A DNA stretch of 64,000 nucleotides from Aricia agestis. Taxonomy: Eukaryota > Arthropoda > Insecta > Lepidoptera > Lycaenidae. The stretch spans positions 2,921,501 to 2,985,500 of the forward strand of contig NC_056419.1 in NCBI RefSeq assembly GCF_905147365.1. The letters run 5' to 3'. Both the position numbers and the translations under genes were made by a program. Shown piece after piece: positions 11,869-21,985 of this stretch. Below the pieces are notes generated by a model. That model was not told where the DNA came from. It searched no databases and saw nothing but the letters and a program-made list of their open reading frames with translations. Positions within the stretch are counted from its first letter, which is position 1; each line of letters opens with the position of its first letter.

Positions 11869-11913
11869 ATGTGCGTTCAATTATGTCTTATAAGACTCTT
11901 ATCGACTTTGTAG
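11869..11913 (+). other. Upstream ORF overlapping the DNLZ start
   Basis: An ATG 14 nt before the DNLZ start opens a 14-codon frame in another register. It runs past the DNLZ ATG and stops at TAG 11911-11913. If the mRNA starts upstream of it, initiation here would compete with DNLZ translation. Confidence 0.45.
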
Positions 11914-12395
11914 TGAAGTATCACAAGCCACGGCTTCTAAATAATGTCGTGTGTTTTCCAAGCAATGGGAACTCATACTTCGGACGTCGTCTAGTTATTT
12001 CATCAGCATTACCAACAACACCAAGTATTTCAGCAACCAGAAGGTTTACTACGAGTGTTTCAAGATTTGATAATGCACTACAACAGAAAATTAATACAAC
12101 AGAAGGAAAATTTCAACTCATGTTTACATGTAAGAAATGTGAAACTAGAAATTCCAAGTTTATTTCTAAGCAAGCTTACTACAAAGGCGTGGTGATAGTT
12201 ATATGTGATGGCTGCGAGAACAAGCACTTAATAGCAGACAATCTCAACTGGTTCTCCGACATGAATGGCAAAAAGAATATTGAGGATATCATGGCAGAGA
12301 AGGGAGAAACTGTACAAAAAATAATGTCTGATGATCTAGAGTATATTGCCAAAGAAATTACAGAGAATATTGAAAAGGAAAAACTTCCAGGATAG
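11883..12395 (+). CDS. DNLZ: DNL-type zinc finger protein (HEP1/Tim15/Zim17), mtHsp70 escort
   Basis: Single-exon 170-aa protein. The family keeps mitochondrial Hsp70 soluble and active in the matrix. Visible features: an N-terminal stretch rich in R, S and T and poor in acids (about 1-62), fitting a mitochondrial presequence; a zinc-binding pair of CxxC motifs at C83-C86 (FTCKKCETRN) and C108-C111 (CDGCENKHLIADNLNWF); and the hallmark HLIADNLNWF block. Start chosen at ATG 11883; the GTG-led extension to 11871 adds only VRSI. Ends KEKLPG. Convergent with mtTFB1 on the other strand. A palindromic MITE (12596-12756) sits about 200 bp downstream and may fall in the 3' UTR. Confidence 0.92.
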   Translation: MSYKTLIDFVVKYHKPRLLNNVVCFPSNGNSYFGRRLVISSALPTTPSISATRRFTTSVSRFDNALQQKINTTEGKFQLMFTCKKCETRNSKFISKQAYYKGVVIVICDGCENKHLIADNLNWFSDMNGKKNIEDIMAEKGETVQKIMSDDLEYIAKEITENIEKEKLPG

Positions 12396-12595
12396 TCTAT
12401 TTTATTAATATATATAAATGTGTACATTTATGTAGTTTTCAGTATACTAGAGATCACCCAATGGTCGAAATTCGACCTTAGTTTCAACGACATTAGGACC
12501 TATATATTGTAAAAAAATATTGACTTTATCATATTTTTTCAACTCTTGTCTCTGGGACACAGCTGATCTCAGACTGGCCGTGTAAGCATTGTCTA

Positions 12596-12756
12596 ACGGC
12601 CGTTCCCAATATTTGATCTATCTCTGGTTTTTGCCCTACTAGAGATAGGAATAGCTCACATTAGACATTAGAAACATATATTTTATGTCAATTATGAGCT
12701 ATTCCTATCGCTAGTAGGGCAAAACCAGAGATAGATCAAATATTGGGAACGGCCGT
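12596..12756. mobile_element. Palindromic MITE family B, intact copy
   Basis: 161 bp, near-perfect inverted repeat from ACGGCCGTTCCCAATATTTG to its complement, flanked by TA on both sides (12594-12595 and 12757-12758). A TA target with long TIRs fits a Tc1/mariner-type MITE. Related to 2188-2838. Confidence 0.75.
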
Positions 12757-12773
12757 TATAGTATCTAAGATTC

Positions 12774-12779
12774 AATAAA
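12774..12779 (+). terminator. Candidate DNLZ poly(A) signal
   Basis: AATAAA on the plus strand 379 nt after the DNLZ stop and beyond the MITE. If used, the DNLZ 3' UTR would contain the whole 161-bp hairpin. Confidence 0.35.
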
Positions 12780-12925
12780 AAAACTATAATCCATGTTTAA
12801 TCACCAGTCACCTTGTTGTCAACAGACTTCAACCATAAATAAAAGAGTATAATTCGTATATGTATAGGTTTTCACTCAAAAATCTGTCATTTTTCCTAGT
12901 GTTTGTGTTGTGTGTGTAATTGTGT

Positions 12926-12931
12926 TTTATT
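12926..12931 (-). terminator. mtTFB1 poly(A) signal
   Basis: AATAAA on the minus strand 40 nt beyond the mtTFB1 stop codon, well placed for 3' end formation of the COA3-mtTFB1 transcript. Confidence 0.6.
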
Positions 12932-12970
12932 GATACTAATTTAACTAATATATACAGTAAAATAATATTT

Positions 12971-13987
12971 TTAAATAGTGTTTTCAATTTCAACTCCTTT
13001 GTTTTTTGGTGCTCTATAATCATAGTTTTCAAACTCGGGATACTGTTTAATTATTTCATTGTAAGCCTCACACAACCGCCTAAACTCTGAATTAGCAATT
13101 TGGAAAGGTCTAGTAACAGGATCTATTTCCGCCAATTTGTACATTTTTAAAGCCATTTCCTGTCTTACTTCTTGTGGGAATAATGTTTGTGCTCCTCGAA
13201 TAGAATACTTTTGCCTCATCGAAAATATTTGCCGAATAACTTTCTCTACGAGCTTAAATGGTAAGTCTATGACTGGTTTCTTCAATGGAGTTAATGTAAC
13301 AACTCCAACATCTACTTCTGGCTTGGGAAGGAAGGCTGCTCCTGGTATATCAAACTTATAATTAACCCGACACCAGTTTTGACACATGACGGACAGTCTG
13401 CATCTCTGCTTGTCCAACATCGGAGCACACATTCTTTCTGCAACCTCCTTTTGAAATGTTAAAGTCATCCGAGCCCGTCCGAGTGCCCATGGACCCTCTT
13501 GTCTGGAAATTTTCTCCAGCCACCTTATTATTAGTATAGTTGATACGCTGAACGGCAGATTTCCTATGAGGTTGATTGGTGGTGGTGGATCAGACCAATC
13601 AGTCTTAGTATCTGATGGAATAAAATGAGCCAAGTCTGTTTTGAGTATATCTCCTGTTATGATGTCGACATCAACTCTGTCTTTGCAAGCGTCCGCCAGC
13701 AGCTCTAAGGAGGGTATAAAACGTGGGTCTTTCTCCACTAGCACGAGTTTGCGGGGGGCTTGTTTGATGATAGACCGGGTAATGCCCCCGGGGCCCGGAC
13801 CCACCTCACAGACCACATGGTTCTCGATGTGTCCCGCCGCTCGAACTATTTTATCCAGCAATCGGGGTTCCATAAGAAAATTTTGAGAGAGTTCCCGCAA
13901 AGCGCGCAGTTTGTACAGTTTTATAACATCCTTAATGCTCGGCAGAGGAGGCAATCTTATTTGTGAAATTTTGTGTGCCGCAGCCAT
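12971..13987 (-). CDS. TFB1M: mtTFB1, mitochondrial 12S rRNA dimethyladenosine transferase 1
   Basis: Intronless 338-aa KsgA/Dim1-family methyltransferase. TFB1M dimethylates two adjacent adenines near the 3' end of mitochondrial small-subunit rRNA using S-adenosylmethionine. Seen: LRELSQNFLMEPRLLDKIV (family N-terminus), SAM-binding motif I EVGPGPGGITR (61-71), acidic VEKD at 84-87, GDIL at 112-115, and catalytic motif IV NLPFSVSTILI (N143-P145). The C-terminal helical part includes VRQIFSMRQKYSIRG-like spacing. The start ATG (13987-13985) shares its first base with the last base of the COA3 stop codon, so there is no room for a separate promoter. The protein must be translated from a COA3-containing mRNA by leaky scanning or reinitiation. 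Confidence 0.93.
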   Translation of the reverse strand: MAAAHKISQIRLPPLPSIKDVIKLYKLRALRELSQNFLMEPRLLDKIVRAAGHIENHVVCEVGPGPGGITRSIIKQAPRKLVLVEKDPRFIPSLELLADACKDRVDVDIITGDILKTDLAHFIPSDTKTDWSDPPPPINLIGNLPFSVSTILIIRWLEKISRQEGPWALGRARMTLTFQKEVAERMCAPMLDKQRCRLSVMCQNWCRVNYKFDIPGAAFLPKPEVDVGVVTLTPLKKPVIDLPFKLVEKVIRQIFSMRQKYSIRGAQTLFPQEVRQEMALKMYKLAEIDPVTRPFQIANSEFRRLCEAYNEIIKQYPEFENYDYRAPKNKGVEIENTI

Positions 13988-14250
13988 TATTGCTGTATTT
14001 TTGCTGGCTCGTCGAAGTCGTCCAAGAATGTCTCCTGCTTTACAGCCAAGATAGAGTACATGTAAATACTAAACACTCCAGCGCCGATCGCTAGACCAGT
14101 TATTCTGTTCCTACGAGAAATGTTTTGCAACTTTTGTACGCGTTCACGATTCTTCTCCTCGATTATCTTCATGTAATCGAGCTCGGCTTTTTTCAACACT
14201 GGATCCTTTTCTCCTGTGCTTATTTTCGGCTTAAAATTTTTGTCGGCCAT
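13987..14250 (-). CDS. COA3: COA3 (CCDC56/MITRAC12), cytochrome c oxidase assembly factor 3
   Basis: 87-aa mitochondrial inner-membrane protein needed for COX1 translation and early complex IV assembly. Residues 20-48 are charged and helical (ELDYMKIIEEKNRERVQKL), fitting the family coiled coil. Residues about 50-70 (ITGLAIGAGVFSIYMYSILA) form one transmembrane span, followed by a short acidic tail ending PAKIQQ. Start at ATG 14250; the GTG codon just upstream is not needed. Its stop TAA (13989-13987) overlaps the mtTFB1 ATG as TAATG. In Drosophila the COA3 homologue is known as a conserved upstream ORF of the mtTFB1 transcript, so this arrangement is ancient and supports both calls. Confidence 0.92.
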   Translation of the reverse strand: MADKNFKPKISTGEKDPVLKKAELDYMKIIEEKNRERVQKLQNISRRNRITGLAIGAGVFSIYMYSILAVKQETFLDDFDEPAKIQQ

Positions 14251-14687
14251 CACGAACTACAAAAATAATAATGTTTTAAAAAAAGTAATGTTTTATTTCC
14301 TAAAAAAATGATTGATAAAAGCATAATTTCAAAATAATATTAGCTCGATGCACTCCTTCATTTCACCATATAAACTATAACTGTGCAAAATTTCATTCAC
14401 CTACGTTTCCCCATTTTTTGTCAATAGGGATAAGTACCTACAAAGTTTTTGGCTCACGTATTATTATACTAGCTGTTGCCCGCGACGTTTATAGCGCGCG
14501 ATGTCAACAAAATTGATGTCAAAAGCTTTTATAAAAAAACCCTTAAATCAACACAGCTGTGCAGTGTGCACACAATAAGTACTTCATTTTTTATATTAAA
14601 CTTTATATTTTATGCCAAATTTTAAAGCTTATTTAGCCCCCCAATTACACAACTTTACCCATAAACTATTTATCATTGATAGGTTTA

Positions 14688-14831
14688 GCCCCAATTTCAC
14701 CAACGTCTGTTAGTGTTGTTAAAATGTCCTGTCTTCTCTTTCATTCATATAAAAAACGAAACAGCTAACGTGATACTAATTCGAGCATTAACTTTAACCT
14801 CGACTTTAACAGTCGTTGGTGAAATTTGGTC
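14688..14831. repeat. 144-bp MITE with TTA duplication inside arm A
   Basis: Imperfect TIRs (G-CC-AATTTCACCAACG). Flanked by TTA at 14685-14687 and 14832-14834. The equivalent place in arm B has a single TTA and no insert, so the boundaries are certain. Confidence 0.8.
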
Positions 14832-14962
14832 TTAAGGTTACGTCACTGCTTGCATATATCTGTATTATCTATGACTGCTTGCACAGATAAAGTATCTACT
14901 GACTTATTTAATACCGTAGAATAGCTGATATAACAATCGAAAAAATCGAGACTTAAATGTAA

Positions 14963-15434
14963 TGTCGGCTGTACACTCTCGCCGAGACACAGCGAGGCGG
15001 CCCGAGTGCGAGAGTGTAAATAGGTGCGCACGCCTCGTCTCGCCTGTCTCGGACCCTCTCGGTCCGGTGTCGGTATTTTGCGCCCGAGACAAAGGGTCTC
15101 GCGAGGAAAGCGAGCGCATTACTGTACACTCGCGTTTTTTCACTACTAGTCGCGCCGCTAGACAGTGCAGAACAGAAAAATAACAATAATAAACGTCATT
15201 ATCAGTCATTATCTGTGAGAAATAAAATTAAATATGATTATAGATCGTTGGATTACATTGATATCTTTCGATGCATAGAGAAAAATAATGGTCCATCTTC
15301 TCTGAGTTCATAACAATTGCAATTTCGAGTTCATGCAATTGAACTAAGCGAGAATGTACATGATCGCACTCGGGCAAGGGGCTCTCGCACGAGACTCTCG
15401 CCCGAGAGCTCTCGGCGAGAGTGTACAGCCGACA
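14963..15434. mobile_element. 472-bp palindromic MITE with TAA duplication inside arm A
   Basis: TIRs TGTCGGCTGTACACTCTCGC and complement. Flanked by TAA at 14960-14962 and 15435-15437. Arm B shows the uninterrupted site. A TAA/TTA target is characteristic of PIF/Harbinger-type elements. Open frames in the GC-rich interior look accidental. Confidence 0.82.
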
Positions 15435-15755
15435 TAAGATGATACCACCTCTTATAGAAAAACTTTTGAGCAAGCGTCAGCGCGATGTAGAAGACGCACG
15501 GCGCCATCTATTATGAATTTTTTGAACAAATTTACGACCCTTACAACCCTTTTTTCCAGTAAAAAAGTAGCCTATGTCCTTTCTCAGGCTTTAGACTATC
15601 TGTATACAAAATTTCATTACAATCGGTTCGGTAGTTTTGGCGTTTGGCGTGAAAGCGAGACTGACAGACAGACAGAGATACTTTCGCATTTATAATATTA
15701 GTATAGATTATGTGCACACTGCACAGCTGTTTTTGGGTATTTTGATTAATTAAGG

Positions 15756-15828
15756 GCCGCGCTACACCGGAATGGCAGCGGCGAGGCGAGCACTTTCAGC
15801 GCTGCCATTCCGGTGTAGCGCGGCCCTA
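15756..15828. repeat. GC-rich hairpin MITE inside arm A
   Basis: GGGCCGCGCTACACCGGAAT pairs with its complement at 15808-15827. The same hairpin is at the matching place in arm B (about 23398-23471), so it predates the duplication. Confidence 0.7.
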
Positions 15829-16697
15829 TGAGGGGTACCACTTACCAGGGTTTTAAAAAGTTTTTAAATTTGACACAAATTTTGTTGACACCGCGCGCTA
15901 TAAACTAAAGTCCACGCAGACGAAGTCGCGGGCAACAGCTAGTTATGAATAAAAACAATAATATATAATAAAGTAAGTATGATTAGTTCTGTTACAATAA
16001 TGAAGTAAAAAATAAAACGCCATCTGTTTTCATATATTAGAATTAAAATGTTGATTGCATTGATATATTTTCTGGATGGAATATAGGCCAACACGGTACA
16101 CTCGAACTCCTTAGAAATGCAGTAGGAGTTCTATAAGATAAGATAGATTGATTATTATTATACCAAGTGATAATATTATTAAACATAATATTCTAACGTA
16201 TTAAAAACTATAAACAAAAACATAATAACTAATAAGTATGATTAGTTCTATGTTACAATGAAGTAAAAAATAAAACGCCATCTGTTGAATCGTATTAGAA
16301 CTAAAATGTTCATTGCATTGATATATTTCTGGATTTTTTATAATATTAATAATATTTGATATTATAATAAATTAATGTATAATATACATAAAATATATTT
16401 AAGATTTTTGAAATATTATTTTAATACACATCCAAGACCCAGGAACATTGAAAACTTTTTGTTCCGCCTGCGGGACTCGAACCCAGGACCCCCGGGATGA
16501 GCGCTGGCCACGCGCAATGCGAATTAATTTTCATCGATATTTTCATGGAAATAAGATATTTTCCCACATCAAAATGTAGCCAGACTCTAGAATAACTGTG
16601 TACAAATTTCATTGCAATCGGTTCAGTAGTTTTGGCGTGAAAGCGAGACAGACAGACAGACAGACAAATATACTTTCGCATTTATAATATTAGTATA

Positions 16698-18029
16698 GAT
16701 AGATTAGTCCAGCCTTCACAAAAGTACTAAAATCAAGTTTCGGTACCTACAAACCACACAGCTAGTAGGTATCAAAATTTCATATGAATTTATCATTGTT
16801 GAGTAGTTTCATGATTTCGACTATGATTTTAATTTAAAAAGTTTAGTTTGAATTGAAGGTGGGTACATAATAGTACCTATTGTTATGATATTTAAATATT
16901 ATTTAAACTATTTCAATTGCTAAACTATTGTAAATTAAATTGATATTAGTTGTAATATCAATTCAATTCACAATAGTCCAATTAACCAACTCATTTGAAG
17001 TGACACAAAAACTATTATAATTTAATTTTTACAGCTGAAATAGCATGGCATTATTGTCTTATGTATTAAAATTAAATTTGTTGTAGATTAGTATAAAAAA
17101 ATTTGAAAAAAAAAAAAAAAATTTAATTGTTTTACTTCCTTTATATATTTAAGTATCTTGTCTACAGAGTATAGAATAACACTTAATACTAAAATCATAA
17201 TGCTCACAATTTAAAATATGGCCAACAGAATATGCCATGAAATATGTATAATATCAAAAACGAATATCTTGAAGTTCAATACATTTTTAAATTCTTATCA
17301 CAAATAATATTGTTGTGCGTAGAACTTTTACTTGGAGATTCATTTACACAAATTATAAGAAACTGTTTCATTTTATCAACAAATGGGGTAGTACAACCTT
17401 ATATCACTATTTAATTGTATACAAATTGGCACCATAATATAGGTTATTGCATAATATAAAAACTAATAAAATATAACACAATTCATAATGATAAAATACT
17501 TTTAAATATATGGACTTATCATATTGGTAATATTTCCAAATGAATCTTACACATTAGTTACACTTACAACTGGAATAATTATCGATTTTCCAAAAATAGC
17601 CAAGCCAATACAACTTGGTGAAAAAGACATAAGGCACGACAATCACATTTTTCCTTAATATAATTTTTGAGAATACTTATGCCACACTTTAAATTCTACA
17701 AAACATATGGCGAAAATACATCTAGGGAATGCTTAAACAGTCTCACAATTTTGATATTCATAATTCAATAATTTCAAGATTTAAAATTAAGTAGTAGAAT
17801 AATAATTATCACTTAAAATATCAAAAAATTGGCACTTGAAAATGTTAGTTGCAATTTGCAAGATTATGAATCGATTGTAGATTGTCAAATCAATGTTGCC
17901 ATCATCTATTGTAAAATTTGCTAGTCTTGTTTTTATAACATTAGTAGATTTGAAACTGTGTGTATGGATCATAATACTTTTTAGATTACATTAAAAATTC
18001 GATGACAAATTCAGTCTTAATAAAAATTC
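16698..18029. other. AT-rich stretch, probably Dok 3' UTR and flank
   Basis: Very AT-rich, with an A-run near 17107 and no recognisable repeat or exon. The part next to the Dok stop codon may be its 3' UTR. I could not fix a poly(A) site. Confidence 0.4.
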
Positions 18030-20071
18030 TCATACTCTTTTTGGACGACTTATTATGGCATAATCTGTTCCGTTGCATGTGTTATGTGCGATGTCTTCCA
18101 ATGCTACTTGGTTCTGCATGGCTTGTGCTTGGGCAGCAGTGGGCACTTGGGGGCCAGGAGTATTCGGTTTCCTGATCATACCATATCCAAGATGTGAGTC
18201 GTCAGCTAGTCTGGCGGTCTGCATGACATTCTCCACCTCATCATAATCATTCCAAGTATCTTTATTCTTCGTGTCATTCAAGGCCAGAGTAGTCGGTCGG
18301 GCTTCTAACAATTTGTATCTGGATGACTTATTTAATTTACTAGTGGAACCGAAATATTGCAACCTGTCATAGTTTTCGTCTTCTGGATCTACTACAGGGC
18401 TCGGCAAAAGTATAATTCTAGATGATTCCGGTCCAGATGAGTTTAGGTTGTCTTGTGACCTTGATATTAGTTTCATGCAGTTAGGATTATCAGCTAAGTT
18501 TGGAGTGAATTCAGTGTGATCAGGATCATCGATCCCCAAGGTTTTCCACGCTTCACAACGCACCTCCACCTTATCATATGGCACCGGAGGGCTGTGTTCT
18601 CTTTTCACATGCTCGATAGGTTCATAGTTATCAAGTTTCTTGTACCTTCCAAACTCCATTGGACTTTCCTCAATTGGGCATGACACTTCTTTCGGTTTGG
18701 GTAGATTGACCACTTTCCTGGGAGGTTTTTGTGGTTTAGGTTTTAGAGCAGGCTTTGGCATAAGAAGTGGGGCAGACTCTCTATCCGTGCTGGTCGTCTG
18801 ATGACTTGAAACTGAGGATGTTTTAAATGATAAGCAGCTCAAGTTTAGATCATCTGGCCTCGCTGCAATCAGTGGGCTCCTAGACCCAGGGAATAAGTTT
18901 GCAGTGGGTTGAATATTAAATTCACTATGTTCGGGGCTGTTTAAGTTATCATTACCTATCATTTGTTTCATTGTTTTCATCTTCAGAGACAAACATTTGA
19001 ATATTTCTGATTGATTCGGATGTTCCAAATGGAAGATTCCTTCGCCGGTTTCGCATTTCCTTCCCGCCTCAAATGTGAACTTACCCTGTCTGTATCCATA
19101 ACGTCTTATGTATCTATATGGCCATGTTGCATACAATTTATTGTCATTCACATCTCTTAATTCTATGGATGTTGTTGTCAATAGTAACAGGTATCTGATG
19201 GGTTCAAAACCGCATCTTGTTGAAGCTTCTGATATACACATTTTAACAGAAAATACTCCTTCTCCTGATGAGCAGTAGAGATCATTGTCCTCATCACAAG
19301 CTATAGGGTTGTTGTCTCGTCCCTTGAATGCCACAGACTGTAATGCTGTGACCCATTCTAATGTTTCTGCTTCTGATTGTGCACTAATTTGCTGTGAGTT
19401 GGACTTAGTCAAAATAGTTATGGTATTGGGACTAGAATGGGTAATTCTAATGCAGTTTTCGAGTGTTACAACTTTTGGAATAGCACCATTGGTAACATCA
19501 TCTTTGTTGTCATAGATCTCGAGTCTTTCAATACCTTGTATGCTTGCACTAAACAGTATACAGTACTTTTGTTGCCAATTTTTCTGCAAATAAAATGCAA
19601 TGATTAGTGATCTTAGAAAAATTTAATTGAAGTAAGTAAATTTCAATGAGATTCCAAATAATGTGCGAAAACAGGGTTTGTAGGAAATATTACATTATTA
19701 TAGCTGCTACAAAGTAGCAAAATACCACGTTTTAAAAAAAAACTAAAGATATAATTATACTCTTATTAAAAATAGCTAACAAAAGTTTGAATAAGTAATA
19801 CGGCATGTCGTGCATCTTATATAAAACCAGAGTAACCGGCATACTTATACAATGATCAACATACCGTAACCCTGAGTCATTAGAAAGCGTACCTATTGTC
19901 GGTACAACTTAAATAGCGGATTCCGCTGATTACTCCTATGTTTCACCAACGAAATGAGCTAAGCAATAATAATTCAAACTGTACCTTTTTCGGAAATTTA
20001 CTAAACACATTTCCTCCGGCTGGAGGGAATAATAAACATCCCCACTTTAGTTTATCGTCCTGAGCTTCCAT
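18030..20071 (-). CDS. Dok: Dok-type adaptor protein with PH and PTB/IRS domains (2 exons)
   Basis: Exons 20071-19985 and 19583-18030 join in phase 0 to give 546 aa. Dok proteins are membrane-recruited adaptors phosphorylated by tyrosine kinases; insect Dok acts in Src/JNK-linked signalling. Residues about 8-118 form a PH domain (KWGCLLFPPAGG, WQQKYCILFSAS, GIERLEIYDN, ETLEWVTALQ). Residues about 137-235 form the PTB/IRS domain (CGFEPIRYLLLL, WPYRYIRRYG, GKFTFEAGRKC), whose arginines at 189-190 sit where phosphotyrosine is bound. The tail has a proline/lysine-rich stretch near 300-325 and tyrosines in NYEPI, YDKV, NYDRL, DYDEV and DYAII contexts suited to SH2 docking. Head-to-head with LSM1, 693 bp apart. 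The start ATG is the first codon of a short exon that supplies the first PH strand. Confidence 0.88.
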
Positions 20072-20764
20072 CTTGCAAAAATATTTACGTTTACAACGCT
20101 ACCGCTGCGGCATGCATTTTCTAACAGGCTGAAAAACGTTGACTAATCGCTTGCCTAATTATTTTTCAATATATTCACTGAATATGCATTTCACAAACAA
20201 AAGTTTCGTCAAATATTTCGTATTTCGTGGTAGAACTTTTGACTCGAACGAAATTCCATTATCATTTGACAGATTTTTTTTTAACAGTGCCAAGTAGACT
20301 GTAGAAACTAGCAACAGCCGCTTTCCAAACGTTTCAAATGATAAGGTGAACATGACTAGTAATTGGACAGCAGCGCGGCGGTCATTGGACAGAGCACAAA
20401 AACACCATTTAATATAAAATAAGGTTGCTTTAAAGACTCTTCTCTATTTTTCTTTAAAATCAGGCATTCTTTTACTTTAAAAATAGGCAGTTTTAAAAGT
20501 TACCCTAAATAATATGTTAAATTAATATGCTTTGTCCAATGACTGGTACTGTCCTTGTCCAATCACTTTTCGTTTTACTTTACACTTTACCCTATGATTT
20601 TTTTTAATTTTTATCCGCTCAGGAGAGGAAGAAGAAGATGACAAAATAGAAAAAAGTGTGGTGTTTACAGTTTTGTTGTTTTGAAAATCTTGATAATATT
20701 ATCTATTTTTTACTGTAAAAATTTCTATTTTAAATATTTAACATAGTCTATTTATTTAGTAAAC
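20072..20764. promoter_or_regulatory. Shared upstream region of Dok and LSM1
   Basis: The two ATGs are 693 bp apart on opposite strands. The interval is AT-rich, shows no repeat element and no clear TATA box, and no exon fits. The short frame at 20159-20353 is not supported by any family. Presumed to hold both promoters. Confidence 0.45.
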
Positions 20765-21472
20765 ATGTCTAATAACTTAAATCCTCTAGCAGGAACAGCT
20801 CATTTATTGGATGAATTAGACAGTAAGTATGTTTTTACTTCGATTAAGTAGCTTACAATGCCTTACGAATAAATAAATGATTTTATGTTGTTTTATTTTG
20901 TATAGAAAAACTTATGGTGCTGCTTCGTGATGGCAGAACATTAATTGGATATTTGCGATGCGTGGATCAATTCGCCAATTTGGTTTTACACAAGACAATA
21001 GAAAGAATTCACGTTGGGCAAGAATATGGTGATATACCTCGAGGAATATTCATAGTCAGAGGAGAAAATGTCGTGCTATTAGGTGAAATCGTAAGTATAC
21101 CACATTGAAGCCTAGATATCATAATGCACACTAAAAATGTAGCAGCAAAAGTCTTGTCTTAAGACTACAATCATCCTACGAAGTATTTTCAAATTTGCTA
21201 CTAAACTAGAACTAAGAAAAAAGTACTTACTTTAAGTTATTTTGATTTATACACCAGACTAAATTTTGTTACTAATGTGAATTTATTTATTTTTGCAGGA
21301 TAAAGATAAAGAAGATAATCTTCCGCTCACAGAAGTATCAGTTGATGATATTCTAGATGCTCAAAGACGTGAACAAGATGCCAAAATTGAGCAGCAGAAA
21401 CTGCTTTCCAAGGCATTGAAAGATAGAGGTCTCAACATGCTAGCTGAACTTGGCCACGATGACATGTTTTAG
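20765..21472 (+). CDS. LSM1: LSM1, mRNA decapping Sm-like protein (3 exons)
   Basis: Exons 20765-20822, 20906-21090 and 21299-21472 join in frame (417 nt, 138 aa). LSM1 defines the cytoplasmic LSM1-7 ring that binds oligoadenylated 3' ends and promotes decapping with Pat1. The Sm fold spans about residues 14-82: LLDELDKKLMVLLRDGRTL (Sm1 start), GYLRCVDQFANLVLHKTIER, and the Sm2 segment GIFIVRGENVVLLGEI. The LSM1-specific helical C-terminus follows, with DAQRREQDAKIEQQ and the ending GHDDMF. Human LSM1 is 133 aa. Start MSNNLNPLAGTAHLLDELD fits the family N-terminus. AT-rich flanks with ATTAAA shortly after the stop. Confidence 0.93.
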
Positions 21473-21823
21473 AAGCTTTTACCTAGAATAAGTTCAACAT
21501 TAAACATTTTATAAATATTTATATAACTTTTGAAAACATTCCTATAACCTATGTTTCACCTTGTTATTACTTTACCATTATCTTTCTTTTTAATATAATT
21601 TTAATAATAACAAAAGCACCAATAATTAATATTCTCATTCGCTTATAAACCTTCCATCAATGATTATTATAGCTTTCTACTAAAAAATATTTGCTCCAAT
21701 GCAACAAAATATAGTTTATAGCATAAAGAGGTATATTAACTTTACGGTTTATAGGCGGTATAGCTACTTAATATACTAATGTATATTTTGGTCATAATCA
21801 TAAATAATATTATATTATTAAAC

Positions 21824-21877
21824 ACCAAGTAAGTTGGTGCAACCACGGAGCTCATACGAAGGTTGCACCAACTTACT
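21824..21877. repeat. Hairpin downstream of LSM1
   Basis: ACACCAAGTAAGTTGGTGCA and its complement form near-perfect arms around a 15-nt loop. The GGTGCAACC core recalls the MITE pair at 40610-41234. Confidence 0.55.
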
Positions 21878-21892
21878 TGGTGTATAATATGG

Positions 21893-21985
21893 GCGAAATA
21901 CCTACCGCCAACGCGCGAACGCTCGTTTTACACATTGGGCCAGCGCGCCGGCCAACGCTTTCGCCTATATGTAGTGCCGACATAA
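21893..21985. repeat. Fragment of the TIR element seen at 47759-48391
   Basis: CCAACGCGCGAACGCTCGTT, TACACATTGGGCC and AACGC-TTCGCCTAT appear in the same order as at 48300-48390. Only one end is present. Confidence 0.5.

Larger units (their letters stand above)
10280..11882. other. Head-to-head spacer between MMS19 and DNLZ
   Basis: Contains both 5' flanks. The middle (10555-11475) is retroelement and MITE sequence. The immediate flanks (10280-10550 and 11690-11882) are AT-rich without an obvious TATA box. No further gene seen. Confidence 0.5.
14469..16697. mobile_element. Composite repeat, inverted-duplication arm A
   Basis: Starts CTAGCTGTTGCCCGCGAC. Contains an internal inverted end GTCGCGGGCAACAGCTAG at 15928-15945, two (GTCT)n-bearing blocks, a tRNA-like SINE fragment (16390-16510), two AAATAAAACGCCATCTGTT repeats, and finally TTATAATATTAGTAT. 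Nearly all of it reappears, in reverse orientation and the same internal order, at 22616-24158. Arm A is longer because it carries at least two later MITE insertions. Confidence 0.8.

Noticed and set aside
14843..15209. GC-rich open frames on both strands
   Set aside because: Lie inside the 472-bp MITE shown to be an insertion by comparison with arm B.
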